A stretch of DNA of 64,000 nt. Origin: G965279355 sp965279355. Lineage in GTDB: Bacteria; Pseudomonadota; Alphaproteobacteria; CACIAM-22H2. How positions within the stretch are numbered: the first letter of the stretch is position 1; each line of letters starts with the position of its first letter. The position numbers and the translations under genes were made by a program. Of this stretch, positions 34,836 through 44,453 are shown in pieces. The stretch covers positions 3,410,001-3,474,000 of the forward strand of contig OZ257155.1 of NCBI GenBank assembly GCA_965279355.1, written 5' to 3'. The notes below the pieces were generated by a model. That model had not been told where the DNA came from. It made no database searches and saw nothing but the letters and a program-made list of their open reading frames with translations.

Positions 34836-36029
34836 ATCCGTATCCTGCATGTCATCGCCTCCATCGGCGCGCGTACCGGCGGCCCGGCCAAGGCCGCCCT
34901 CGACATGGCGCGGGCGGTGGCCGGCCTCGGCCATGAGGTGGCGATCTACACGACCGACCGCGAACTCGCGCCGGGCGAACGGGAAGCGCTCGCTGCCCGT
35001 CCCTTGAACGGGGTCGACCTCCGGATATTCCCGCAGCAGCAGCCGACGCAGCTCGCGACCTCGTTCCCGCTGGCGCGCGCGCTGGCCGAAGCGATCCCAC
35101 GCGCCGATGTCGTGCACATCCATTCGCTCTATCTCTTTCACACCTGGATGGCGGCGCGGATCGCCCGCCGGGCGGGCGTGCCCTACATCGTGCGTCCGCA
35201 TGGCACCCTCGATCCGTTCCTGTGGCGGCGCCATCGTTTCCGGAAATTCATCATCGAGATGCTGTTCCAGAACCGGGTGCTGCGGAATGCGGCGGCGCTG
35301 CACTACACCGCGTATGACGAGATGCGCCTGGCCGAGCCATATGCGCAGGGGGCGCCCGGCGTTGTCGTGCCCAACGGGCTCGATGCCAGCGAATACGCAA
35401 CCCTGCCGGAGCCGGGCCTGTTTCGTCAGGCTTACCCGGAAATCGGCCAGCGGCGGATCGTGCTGTTCCTGAGCCGGCTCAACTTCAAGAAGGGTCTCGA
35501 CCTGCTGGTGCCGGGATTTGCCCGCGCGCTGAAGAACCGCCCCGACCTGCATCTGGTCATCGCCGGTCCCGATGACGGCGAGCGCGCGGCGACCGAGGCG
35601 CGCATCGCCGCGGAGGGGATCGGCGGGCACACGACCTTCGTCGGGATGCTCGACCATAAGGCGAAGCTCGCCTGCTTCCGCGATTCCACGATGTTCGTCC
35701 TGCCCTCCTATTCCGAGAATTTCGGCATCGCGATTGTCGAGGCGATGGCCTGCGAGGTGCCGGTGGCGATCTCCGACCGTGTGAATATCTGGCGCGAGAT
35801 CGACGGCGCGGGCGCCGGCCTTGTCGGGCCGCCGACGGTCGACACGGTGGCGCAGCAGATCGCCATGCTGGCCGACGATCCGGTGAAATCGGCAGCGATG
35901 GGCAAGGCCGGGCGGGCGCTCGCGACCGAGCGCTTCGCGTGGGGGCGGATTGCGCGCGAACTCGAGAGCGTGTATCGCTCGCTTGCTAATGAGGGCGCCA
36001 AAATGGGCGCCAAAATAGAGCCGGGTTGA
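34836..36029 (+). CDS. family 4 glycosyltransferase; probable ATC start codon
   Basis: A GT-B enzyme of about 397 residues. The family N-terminus, reading (M)RILHVIASIGARTGGPAKAA, lies at 34836-34898, upstream of the first in-frame ATG at 34905. No ATG, GTG or TTG precedes it in frame. ATC at 34836 has GGAG 7 bases before it and encodes the residue expected to be the initiator Met. The donor domain shows LFLSRLNFKKGLDLLVPGFA and MFVLPSYSENFGIAIVEAMA CEVPVAIS with the conserved Glu. The stop overlaps the GT2 start as TGATG. A start at 34905 would remove the first beta strand and acceptor loop. Confidence 0.85.
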   Translation: MRILHVIASIGARTGGPAKAALDMARAVAGLGHEVAIYTTDRELAPGEREALAARPLNGVDLRIFPQQQPTQLATSFPLARALAEAIPRADVVHIHSLYLFHTWMAARIARRAGVPYIVRPHGTLDPFLWRRHRFRKFIIEMLFQNRVLRNAAALHYTAYDEMRLAEPYAQGAPGVVVPNGLDASEYATLPEPGLFRQAYPEIGQRRIVLFLSRLNFKKGLDLLVPGFARALKNRPDLHLVIAGPDDGERAATEARIAAEGIGGHTTFVGMLDHKAKLACFRDSTMFVLPSYSENFGIAIVEAMACEVPVAISDRVNIWREIDGAGAGLVGPPTVDTVAQQIAMLADDPVKSAAMGKAGRALATERFAWGRIARELESVYRSLANEGAKMGAKIEPG

Positions 36030-36862
36030 TGTCGCTTTCGGTCGTTATCCTCACCTTCAATTCGGAAGCCACCATCGGCGCGACGCTCGCCTCGGCGACG
36101 GCGATCAGCGACGATGTGCATGTCGTGGATTCCTATTCCACGGACAAGACGCTGGAGATCGCCAAGGCGGCCGGCGCCAAGATCGTCCAGCACCCGTTCG
36201 AAAATTACGGCACGCAGCGCAACTGGGCGATCGCCAATCTGCCGCTGCGTCATCCGTGGCAGCTCCATCTCGATGCCGACGAGCGGGTGACGCCGGATCT
36301 GGCCGTCGAGCTGAAGCAGCACACGCCTGACGGCCAGTCGGATGGTGTCGTTGGGTACTACATTCCGCGCCTGGTCCATTTCCACGGGCGGGCGCTGCGC
36401 CATGGCGGCATGTATCCAATCTATCATCTGCGTCTGTTCCGCAGCGGGCGCGGGCGCTGCGAGGACCGCAAATACGACCAGCATTTCGTCGCCGACGGGC
36501 CGACCGACAAACTGACATCGCCGATGATCGATGACATTCGACTGCCGCTGTCGGAATGGACGGCGCGGCATAATCGTTGGGCCGATGCCGAGGTCGATGA
36601 ATTGCTGGATCCAAGTTCGGGCGTCGTGCGCGGCGGGTCCGGCAATCCGGTCGCCGAGAAGCGGGCGCAGCGCGACGTCTATTATCGCCAGCCGATGTTC
36701 CTGCGCGCGCTTCTGCTGTTCCTCTATCGTTATATCTGGAAGCGCGGCTTCCTTGACGGCAAGGAAGGGCTGATTTTCTACGTGCTGCAGACCTTCTGGT
36801 TCCGCTTCCTGATCGACGCCAAGCTCTATGAGCGGCGCAAGACGCTGGACGGTCGCTCGTGA
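36029..36862 (+). CDS. family 2 glycosyltransferase, WaaE/KdtX-like
   Basis: A 278-residue GT-A enzyme. The N-terminus SLSVVILTFNSEATIGATLA, the segment HVVDSYSTDKTLEIAKAAGA, the HPFENYGTQRNWAIANLPLR segment and the LHLDADERV motif (Asp-x-Asp) match the WaaE/KdtX group that adds glucose or galactose to the LPS inner core heptose. It ends with a hydrophobic C-terminal stretch. The start overlaps the preceding glycosyltransferase stop (TGATG), and its stop overlaps the next start, so the plus-strand genes from 34836 to 38973 form a tight operon. The link with gmhA and hldE fits LPS core assembly. Confidence 0.9.
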   Translation: MSLSVVILTFNSEATIGATLASATAISDDVHVVDSYSTDKTLEIAKAAGAKIVQHPFENYGTQRNWAIANLPLRHPWQLHLDADERVTPDLAVELKQHTPDGQSDGVVGYYIPRLVHFHGRALRHGGMYPIYHLRLFRSGRGRCEDRKYDQHFVADGPTDKLTSPMIDDIRLPLSEWTARHNRWADAEVDELLDPSSGVVRGGSGNPVAEKRAQRDVYYRQPMFLRALLLFLYRYIWKRGFLDGKEGLIFYVLQTFWFRFLIDAKLYERRKTLDGRS

Positions 36863-37776
36863 GCCTTCACTGCCTGCTGTGCCAGGGCGATACGGCGCTC
36901 ACCCAGGATGAGGTGCGCGACAACCGGTTCGGCGTGCCCGGAACGTGGCGCATCCGGCGTTGCACGGCATGCGGGCTGGAACAGACCGAACCGTTGCCGA
37001 CCCAGGCCGAGCTGAAGTTGCTCTACGAGGCGCATTACAATTACGGCGGCGAAAGCGGGACCGCCTATACCGGCTCGCGCGAGCGCATCCTGCTGTCGCC
37101 GCTCTATCGCCTGTGGCTGAAGCTCGACGGCGATATTTCCTTTCACGACGAAAAGGGCAGCGGGCGGCTGCTCGATGTCGGCTGCAATGAGGGCCGTGGC
37201 CTCATGCTGTATCGCGCCAACGGCTTCAGCCCCGAAGGGCTGGAGCTGAACGCGCGCGCAGCCGAAGTGGCGCGCAGCCGGGGCTTCATGGTGCATGAAG
37301 TCGATATCGGCGACTTCAAGCCGTCACTGCCGTTCGACCGCGTCGTGCTCTCCAATGTGCTGGAACACGCGCTCGATCCCCGCGCGATGCTGGCCGCCAT
37401 CAAGGGCGTGCTGGTGCCCGGTGGGGAGGTGTGGATCAGCCTGCCGAACCGCGACAGCTGGCTGCGGCGGCTGTTCGGCCGTCACTGGATCAACTGGCAT
37501 GTGCCCTTTCACATCACGCATTTCGATGAGAAACGGCTGGCTCGCCTCCTGAAGGAAGAAGGCTTCGAGGTCACGCAGACAAAGAACATCACCCCGGCGC
37601 TCTGGGTGGCGCTGTCCTTTGTTGCCTCGGTCTTTGCCAATCCGAAGATGCAGCGCAAGGCGCCGCTGGTGGCGATGCTGATGCTCATCGCCCGTTTCGG
37701 GCTGTTTCCGGTCCTGTGGCTCGGAAACCGGCTGGGCTTGGGCGACTGCCTTGTCGTCAAGGCGCGCCGCCTCTAA
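36859..37776 (+). CDS. class I SAM methyltransferase with N-terminal zinc ribbon
   Basis: A 305-residue protein. An N-terminal four-Cys zinc ribbon (CLLC at residues 5-8, CTAC at about 35-38) is followed by the methyltransferase fold: RLLDVGCNEGRGLMLYRANG, VVLSNVLEHALDPRAMLAAI, LVPGGEVWISLPN. A hydrophobic C-terminal segment (APLVAMLMLIARFGLFPVLW) suggests membrane contact. This architecture is common in surface-glycan loci, where it methylates sugars. The start is GTG at 36859, overlapping the GT2 stop by 4 bp. The next gene begins 3 bp after its stop. Confidence 0.88.
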   Translation: MSLHCLLCQGDTALTQDEVRDNRFGVPGTWRIRRCTACGLEQTEPLPTQAELKLLYEAHYNYGGESGTAYTGSRERILLSPLYRLWLKLDGDISFHDEKGSGRLLDVGCNEGRGLMLYRANGFSPEGLELNARAAEVARSRGFMVHEVDIGDFKPSLPFDRVVLSNVLEHALDPRAMLAAIKGVLVPGGEVWISLPNRDSWLRRLFGRHWINWHVPFHITHFDEKRLARLLKEEGFEVTQTKNITPALWVALSFVASVFANPKMQRKAPLVAMLMLIARFGLFPVLWLGNRLGLGDCLVVKARRL

Positions 37777-37779
37777 GCG

Positions 37780-38973
37780 ATGAAGATCCTCGTCCACGAT
37801 TCCGGCCACGCGTTTCCGCTGCAGCTTTCCCGGCATCTGGCGCAGCGTGGCCATCAGGTGGTGCATCTCTACGCCGCGTCGATGATGATGCCGCGCGGCC
37901 CCGTCGCGCCGCGCGCCGACGATCCGGCAGGCTTCACCGTGCATGGCCTCTCCATTGGCCGCCCCATCGACAAATACAATTATGTGCGGCGCGGCCTGCA
38001 GGAGCGCGCGTATGGCCGTGTGCTGGCCCGGGCCATTGCCGATGAGAAGCCCGATGTCGTGCTGGGCGGTACCTCGGCACCGGATATCCAGGCGGCGGCG
38101 GTTGCAGTGTGCAAGCGGCTCGGCATCGGTTTCGTATTCTGGGCGCAGGATTTGAACGCCATCGCCATCGACCGCGTGTTACGGCGCAAGCTGCCGCTCG
38201 TCGGCGGTCTGATCGGCGGTTATTACATGGCGCGCGAGCGGCGCCTGCTGCGCGAGAGCGATGAAGTTGTCGCCATCACCGACGATTTCGTGCCGATCTT
38301 CGAACAATGGGGCGTGGCGCGCGAGCGCATCACGGTGATCGAGAACTGGGCGGCCCGCGACGACCTGCCGACGCAGTCGCGCGACAATGCCTGGGCGAGG
38401 GCGAACGGCCTGACCGACAAATTCGTCTTTCTTTATTCCGGCACGCTCGGTCTCAAGCACAACCCCGCTTTGCTGTTGCGTCTGGCCGAGCGGTTTCGCG
38501 ACCGGCCGCAGGTGCGGGTGGTCGTGGTGTCGGAAGGGCTGGGCGCCGACTGGCTGAAGGAGCGCGCGGCGGCGCATCCCAACCTGATGCTGCTGCCCTA
38601 TCAGTCCTTCGAGCGCCTTCCCGAGGCGCATGGTGCTGCGGATGTTTTGGTGGCGATCCTAGAGCCCGATGCCGGCGCGTTCTCGGTTCCGTCCAAGGTG
38701 CTGAGTTATCTCTGTGCCGGCCGTCCGATCCTGGGTGTATTGCCGCCGGAGAACCTCGCCGCCCGTCTGATCGACCGGGCGCAGGCGGGACTCGTGGCGT
38801 CACCGTCGGACGAGGTGGCGATCCTTGGCGCTGCCGAGGCGCTGTTTGCCGATCCGACTCGCAGGGCGGCACTCGGCAACAACGCGCTGGACTACGCTGC
38901 AAAGACCTTCGATATTCGCGCCATTGGCGACCGGTTCGAGGCGATTCTCGCCCGCGCGGCCCGCCGCAACTGA
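37780..38973 (+). CDS. family 4 glycosyltransferase, WcaI-like
   Basis: A 397-residue GT-B enzyme with the layout of WcaI-type enzymes. The N-terminus MKILVHDSGHAFPLQLSRHL opens the acceptor domain; the segment FVFWAQDLNAIAIDRVLRRK lies in its middle; the donor domain has KFVFLYSGTLGLKHNPALLL and DAGAFSVPSKVLSYLCAGRP with the conserved residues that bind the nucleotide sugar. It ends the plus-strand operon before gmhA, 38 bp on. A small GGCCG/CGGCC hairpin (38980-38993) stands after its stop but has no U-run. Sugar unknown. Confidence 0.9.
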   Translation: MKILVHDSGHAFPLQLSRHLAQRGHQVVHLYAASMMMPRGPVAPRADDPAGFTVHGLSIGRPIDKYNYVRRGLQERAYGRVLARAIADEKPDVVLGGTSAPDIQAAAVAVCKRLGIGFVFWAQDLNAIAIDRVLRRKLPLVGGLIGGYYMARERRLLRESDEVVAITDDFVPIFEQWGVARERITVIENWAARDDLPTQSRDNAWARANGLTDKFVFLYSGTLGLKHNPALLLRLAERFRDRPQVRVVVVSEGLGADWLKERAAAHPNLMLLPYQSFERLPEAHGAADVLVAILEPDAGAFSVPSKVLSYLCAGRPILGVLPPENLAARLIDRAQAGLVASPSDEVAILGAAEALFADPTRRAALGNNALDYAAKTFDIRAIGDRFEAILARAARRN

Positions 38974-39011
38974 GCTCCAGGCCGCGAACGGCCGAGTAAA
39001 AAGGGGGCAGC

Positions 39012-39608
39012 TTGGCCCAGCTCGATATCGACCGCTTCTACACGGCCGAGTTTGACGAACACAACACGGTGCAGGCAGCGACGCGCGCGGCGCTGGGTGC
39101 GGAATTCCGCGCGCTGGTTGAAGCGGCGGTGAAGTGCATTAACGGCGGCGGCAAGATCCTGTTCTTCGGCAATGGCGGCAGTGCCGCCGACGCGCAGCAT
39201 CTGGCGACCGAGCTCACGGTCCGCTACATCAAGAACCGCAAGGCGATCGCCGCCATCGCGCTGACCACCGATACCTCGGCGCTGACGGCCATCGGCAACG
39301 ATCTTGGCTTCGACGAGCTGTTCGCCAGGCAGGTCGAGGCGATCGGCAAATCCGGGGATCTCGTGATCGCCATCACGACATCAGGCCAGTCGCCCAATGT
39401 CCTCAAGGCGCTGGAGATGGCGCGCGGCATGGGCATCGTCACGGCGTCGCTGACCGGCAAGGGCGGCGGCGAGCTGGTGAAGCGCAAGCTGGCCGATATC
39501 AATCTCATCGTGCCGTCCAGCACGACGGCGCGCATCCAGGAAATGCACATCACGCTGGGACAGATGCTGTGCGGCGCGCTTGAAAAAGCACTGGGTCTGG
39601 CGGCGTAG
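39012..39608 (+). CDS. gmhA: D-sedoheptulose-7-phosphate isomerase
   Basis: A 198-residue SIS-domain enzyme that turns sedoheptulose 7-phosphate into D-glycero-D-manno-heptose 7-phosphate, the first step to ADP-heptose for the LPS core. Marks: ILFFGNGGSAADAQHLATEL, GNDLGFDELFARQVEAIGKS, VIAITTSGQSPNVLKALEMA and HITLGQMLCGALEKALG. The start is TTG at 39012 with AAGGGGG just upstream, which supports it. hldE follows 20 bp later and adds the next two steps; the epimerase HldD is not in the window. Confidence 0.93.
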   Translation: MAQLDIDRFYTAEFDEHNTVQAATRAALGAEFRALVEAAVKCINGGGKILFFGNGGSAADAQHLATELTVRYIKNRKAIAAIALTTDTSALTAIGNDLGFDELFARQVEAIGKSGDLVIAITTSGQSPNVLKALEMARGMGIVTASLTGKGGGELVKRKLADINLIVPSSTTARIQEMHITLGQMLCGALEKALGLAA

Positions 39609-39628
39609 GATATGAGCGGCACGATCCG

Positions 39629-41092
39629 ATGACAGGAAATGCCGACCTTGCCGCACTGGTCTCGCGCCTGGCTGGGGCGCGCGTGCTGTGCGTCGGCGAT
39701 GTCATGCTCGACCGCTTCATCTACGGCCATGTCGACCGTATCTCGCCGGAAGCGCCGATCCCCGTGCTCAGTGTCGAGCGCGAGGTATCGATGCTCGGCG
39801 GCGCCGGCAATGTCGTCCGCAATCTGACGGGCCTTGGCGCGCATCCCGAATTCATCTCCGTCGTCGGCCGCGATGTCGCGGGGCGCGAGATCGCGACCCT
39901 GGTCGGCCAGCTGCAGGACGTCGAGCAGCATCTGCTGGTCGAAGCGACGCGCGAGACGACGATCAAGACCCGCTACGTTGCCGGCAGCCAGCAGCTGCTG
40001 CGCGCCGACCGCGAGACCATCGCCGAGATCAGCGCGACCTCCGCCAAGGATATCGTTCGCCTTGTCACGGCGGCGCTCCAGGATTGCGCGGTGATCGTGT
40101 TGTCAGACTATGCGAAGGGCGTGCTGACCGCAGAGGTGACGGCGTCCATCATCGAGGCGGCACACGCCGCCGGCAAGCCGGTCATCGTCGACCCGAAAGG
40201 CAACGACTACACGCGCTATAAGGGCGCCTCGCTGCTGACGCCGAACCGCCACGAGCTCGCGCATGCGATTCAGGCCAAGACCGGAACCGATGCCGAAGTC
40301 GCTGCGGCCTGCCGCAAGCTGATCAAGCGCTGCGAGGTCGAGGCGGTGCTGTGTACCTGCGGCGGCGACGGCATGACCCTGGTCACGGCCAAGGGCGAAA
40401 CGCATCACCTTCCAGCGGTGGCGCGCGAAGTGTTCGATGTGTCCGGCGCCGGCGACACGGTGATGGCGGCGATTGCGGCCAGCCTCGCCGCCGGACTCGG
40501 TCTGGCCGATGCGGCCCATCTGGCATCGATTGCCGCCGGTATCGTTGTCGGCAAGGTCGGCACGGCGGTCGCCTATGCCGACGATCTGGTGCGCGAGCTG
40601 CACCACGAAGACATCGCCAGCAGCGAAAAGAAGCTGCTGACCACGAGCCAGGCCATTGACGAGGTGGCGCGGTGGCGGCGGCAGGGTCTGCGTGTCGGCT
40701 TCACTAACGGCTGCTTCGATCTTCTGCATCCCGGCCACGTTTCGCTGATGGCGCAGGCGCGCGCGGCCTGCGACCGGCTGGTGGTCGGACTCAACAGCGA
40801 TGCGTCGGTGAAGCGCCTGAAAGGCGAGACCCGCCCGGTGCAGACCGAAGCCGCGCGCGCGGCGGTGCTGTCATCACTGGCGACGGTCGATCTGGTGGTG
40901 ATCTTCGGTGAGGACACGCCGCTCGAGATGATCAAGACCCTGCAGCCGGATGTCCTGGTCAAGGGCGCGGACTACACCGTCGATACGGTGGTCGGTTCAG
41001 ATCTCGTAAAGGGCTGGGGCGGACGTGTGCTGCTGGCCGATCTCACGCCGGGTCAGAGCACGACCGCGACCATCAAGCGCATGGCGCGCTGA
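39629..41092 (+). CDS. hldE: bifunctional heptose-7-phosphate kinase / heptose-1-phosphate adenylyltransferase
   Basis: A 487-residue fusion of two domains. The kinase (ribokinase fold, about 1-325) shows VLCVGDVMLDRFIYGHVDRI, SVEREVSMLGGAGNVVRNLT and FDVSGAGDTVMAAIAASLAA with the catalytic Asp. The nucleotidyltransferase (about 350-487) shows GFTNGCFDLLHPGHVSLMAQ (HxGH) and VKGADYTVDTVVG. Both lengths are normal. It makes ADP-heptose precursor for LPS core. It ends the gmhA-hldE pair; a strong terminator follows at 41111-41137, shared with the convergent pckG. Confidence 0.94.
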   Translation: MTGNADLAALVSRLAGARVLCVGDVMLDRFIYGHVDRISPEAPIPVLSVEREVSMLGGAGNVVRNLTGLGAHPEFISVVGRDVAGREIATLVGQLQDVEQHLLVEATRETTIKTRYVAGSQQLLRADRETIAEISATSAKDIVRLVTAALQDCAVIVLSDYAKGVLTAEVTASIIEAAHAAGKPVIVDPKGNDYTRYKGASLLTPNRHELAHAIQAKTGTDAEVAAACRKLIKRCEVEAVLCTCGGDGMTLVTAKGETHHLPAVAREVFDVSGAGDTVMAAIAASLAAGLGLADAAHLASIAAGIVVGKVGTAVAYADDLVRELHHEDIASSEKKLLTTSQAIDEVARWRRQGLRVGFTNGCFDLLHPGHVSLMAQARAACDRLVVGLNSDASVKRLKGETRPVQTEAARAAVLSSLATVDLVVIFGEDTPLEMIKTLQPDVLVKGADYTVDTVVGSDLVKGWGGRVLLADLTPGQSTTATIKRMAR

Positions 41093-41110
41093 CGGACGCC
41101 GGAAATAAAA

Positions 41111-41137
41111 AAGGACGGCGCATCAAACGCCGTCCTT
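41111..41137. terminator. bidirectional Rho-independent terminator between hldE and pckG
   Basis: A perfect 10-bp stem, AAGGACGGCG at 41111-41120 and CGCCGTCCTT at 41128-41137, encloses the loop CATCAAA. It is followed on the plus strand by CTTACT and preceded by an A-rich run (AAATAAAA), which gives a U-tract on the minus strand. It therefore fits both convergent transcripts, stronger for pckG. It lies 18 bp after the hldE stop and 23 bp after the pckG stop. Confidence 0.85.
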
Positions 41138-41160
41138 CTTACTAACCACGTTCAGGAAAG

Positions 41161-42987
<1,827 letters not shown>

Positions 42988-43071
42988 CGCGTTCCTCACT
43001 AAAAAACCCGGACTTGCCGTCAATACGGAATTGCAACCGTATCCGGCTCATGATCCGCGAAAAGAAAGAAT

Positions 43072-43148
43072 TGGCGCGCCCGGCGAGACTCGAACTCACG
43101 ACCTCTAGCTTCGGAGGCTAGCACTCTATCCAACTGAGCTACGGGCGC
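43072..43148 (-). tRNA. tRNA-Arg (anticodon CCG)
   Basis: A 77-base cloverleaf on the minus strand. Acceptor stem GCGCCCG pairs with CGGGCGC, discriminator G, encoded CCA at 43074-43072. The D arm is GCTCAGTTGGATAGAGT, the anticodon stem CTAGC/GCTAG with loop CTCCGAA (anticodon CCG), and the T arm GTGAG-TTCGAGT-CTCGC. It reads CGG codons, which are common in this GC-rich DNA. No integrase or flanking direct repeat was found. Confidence 0.95.
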
Positions 43149-43429
43149 CCTGGTTCTCATAGAGCGGGGGACACTAACGGAAAGAGCCGGGCTGCGCAAA
43201 CCACTCGTCCCTCGAAAAGTCATCATGCAGTGCGGCATTTGGGATAACTCCGCTGCGCTGCAACAAGGCCCCTTTATGCACCAGCTTTTTCGTTAAGGTG
43301 CATCGCAACAATCCATCAAATCCGTGGCCGAAAGGTGCCGCCGTGTAGGCGGCAATCGACCCACGTCTTAAAAGATGGGATGCCCTAGCGGCGGCTCAAG
43401 GGCGCTAGCGGCCCGGTGCGCCGGAGTCG
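43149..43429. other. 281-bp intergenic region with two short inverted repeats
   Basis: No reading frame with coding character was seen. ATGCACC (43276-43282) and GGTGCAT (43297-43303) pair across 14 bases; TGCCGCC (43336-43342) and GGCGGCA (43348-43354) form a hairpin with loop GTGTA. Near 43383-43420 the short word CTAGCGGC recurs. The region holds the promoter of the tRNA and the 3' end of the hydrolase operon, and the hairpins may act in termination, though none has a clear U-run. Confidence 0.4.
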
Positions 43430-44446
43430 CTAGTCGGCGGCCCGCAGCTGGCCGATGGCAATGGCGTGGGGACGCTCAGCGCCAGACGGCAGCGGTCCCG
43501 ATGTGTCGCCCCGAAGCGCCCAGAAGGCGACGTCGCCGATGGGGATGTCACGGCTCAGATCGCGGAACAGCATGTGGAAGCCGCGATCGTAGATGGCGAT
43601 ACGCTGGCGCCCGTTGGCGCTCTTGGGCAGTCGCGAGAGCATCAACTCCATCGGTCCGTCCGGCACCAGATCGTCCTCGGCGCCGATCTGAATCAACGCC
43701 GGCATCTCAAAATGGCGCGCCGCGTCCAGCGCATCGTCCATCAGGTTGACGAGGCCGTAGAATGTATCGATGCGGGTGTCCTTGATCACCAGCGGGTCGC
43801 GCCGCAGTTCGCGCAGCGCCTCGATATTGTCTGTCACCTTGTAGATCGGCCCGCCGGGCTGACCCGCCAGCCAGGGAATCGTATGCGCGAAGAACCACAG
43901 GCCCGCGCGCGCGAAGACATTCAGGGTTTCGCGGCCGCGGATGGCCGGCGTCGCCAGAATGACACCGGTGACGGTGGGAAGTCGCTTCTGGGCGCCGGCG
44001 ACCAGAATCACCGCGCCGCCCATGCTTTCGCCGACCACGTAAAGCGGGATGTCGGGGTGGCGGGCGTGGATGAGTGACGCGGCGGTCTCAAGATCGGCCA
44101 CCATTGTCTCGGTGCCGTGCCACATGCCGCGTCCCGGCGCGCGGCCGAAGCCCCGCTGATCGTAGGCATAGACGATCATGCCCTGCTTCGCCCATGCGGT
44201 GCCGGGAAGGCGGTATGAATTCGAATAGTCGTTGAAGCCGTGCAGGGCAATGATGGCCGCGCGCGGCACGCCGTCCGGACGCCAGACCCTGACCGGCAGT
44301 TCCGCGCCGTCGGCCGCGATGAAGCTTTCGTCGAGAAGCCGGGTTTGCGCCGAGGGAGGCCCCATCGGCACGAAGGTCGGCGCGCAGGCGGCCAGCCCGA
44401 AAGCCGTCAGGATCAGCAGGAGTCGCGCCAGGCGCCGCGCCGTCAT
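43430..44446 (-). CDS. alpha/beta hydrolase lipoprotein, monoacylglycerol lipase/lysophospholipase-like
   Basis: A 338-residue protein with a lipoprotein signal (LARLLLILTAFGLAAC, lipobox LAAC). The serine hydrolase fold follows: ALHGFNDYSNSY (oxyanion His-Gly), AYDQRGFGRAPGRG, nucleophile elbow VVGESMGGAVIL (GxSxG), with the acid in IGAEDDLVPDG and His in IYDRGFHMLFRDLSRD. These are monoglyceride lipase-type marks, so it may act on lysophospholipids or acylglycerols at the inner face of the outer membrane. ATG 44446 is chosen for the signal peptide; 44461 is possible and would overlap the ATPase gene by 8 bp. Confidence 0.85.
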   Translation of the reverse strand: MTARRLARLLLILTAFGLAACAPTFVPMGPPSAQTRLLDESFIAADGAELPVRVWRPDGVPRAAIIALHGFNDYSNSYRLPGTAWAKQGMIVYAYDQRGFGRAPGRGMWHGTETMVADLETAASLIHARHPDIPLYVVGESMGGAVILVAGAQKRLPTVTGVILATPAIRGRETLNVFARAGLWFFAHTIPWLAGQPGGPIYKVTDNIEALRELRRDPLVIKDTRIDTFYGLVNLMDDALDAARHFEMPALIQIGAEDDLVPDGPMELMLSRLPKSANGRQRIAIYDRGFHMLFRDLSRDIPIGDVAFWALRGDTSGPLPSGAERPHAIAIGQLRAAD

Positions 44447-44453
44447 CCCTGTT

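Noticed and set aside
43072..43148. tRNA-Arg as an attachment site for a mobile island
   Set aside because: No integrase, direct repeat of the tRNA 3' end or change in gene character was seen beside it.
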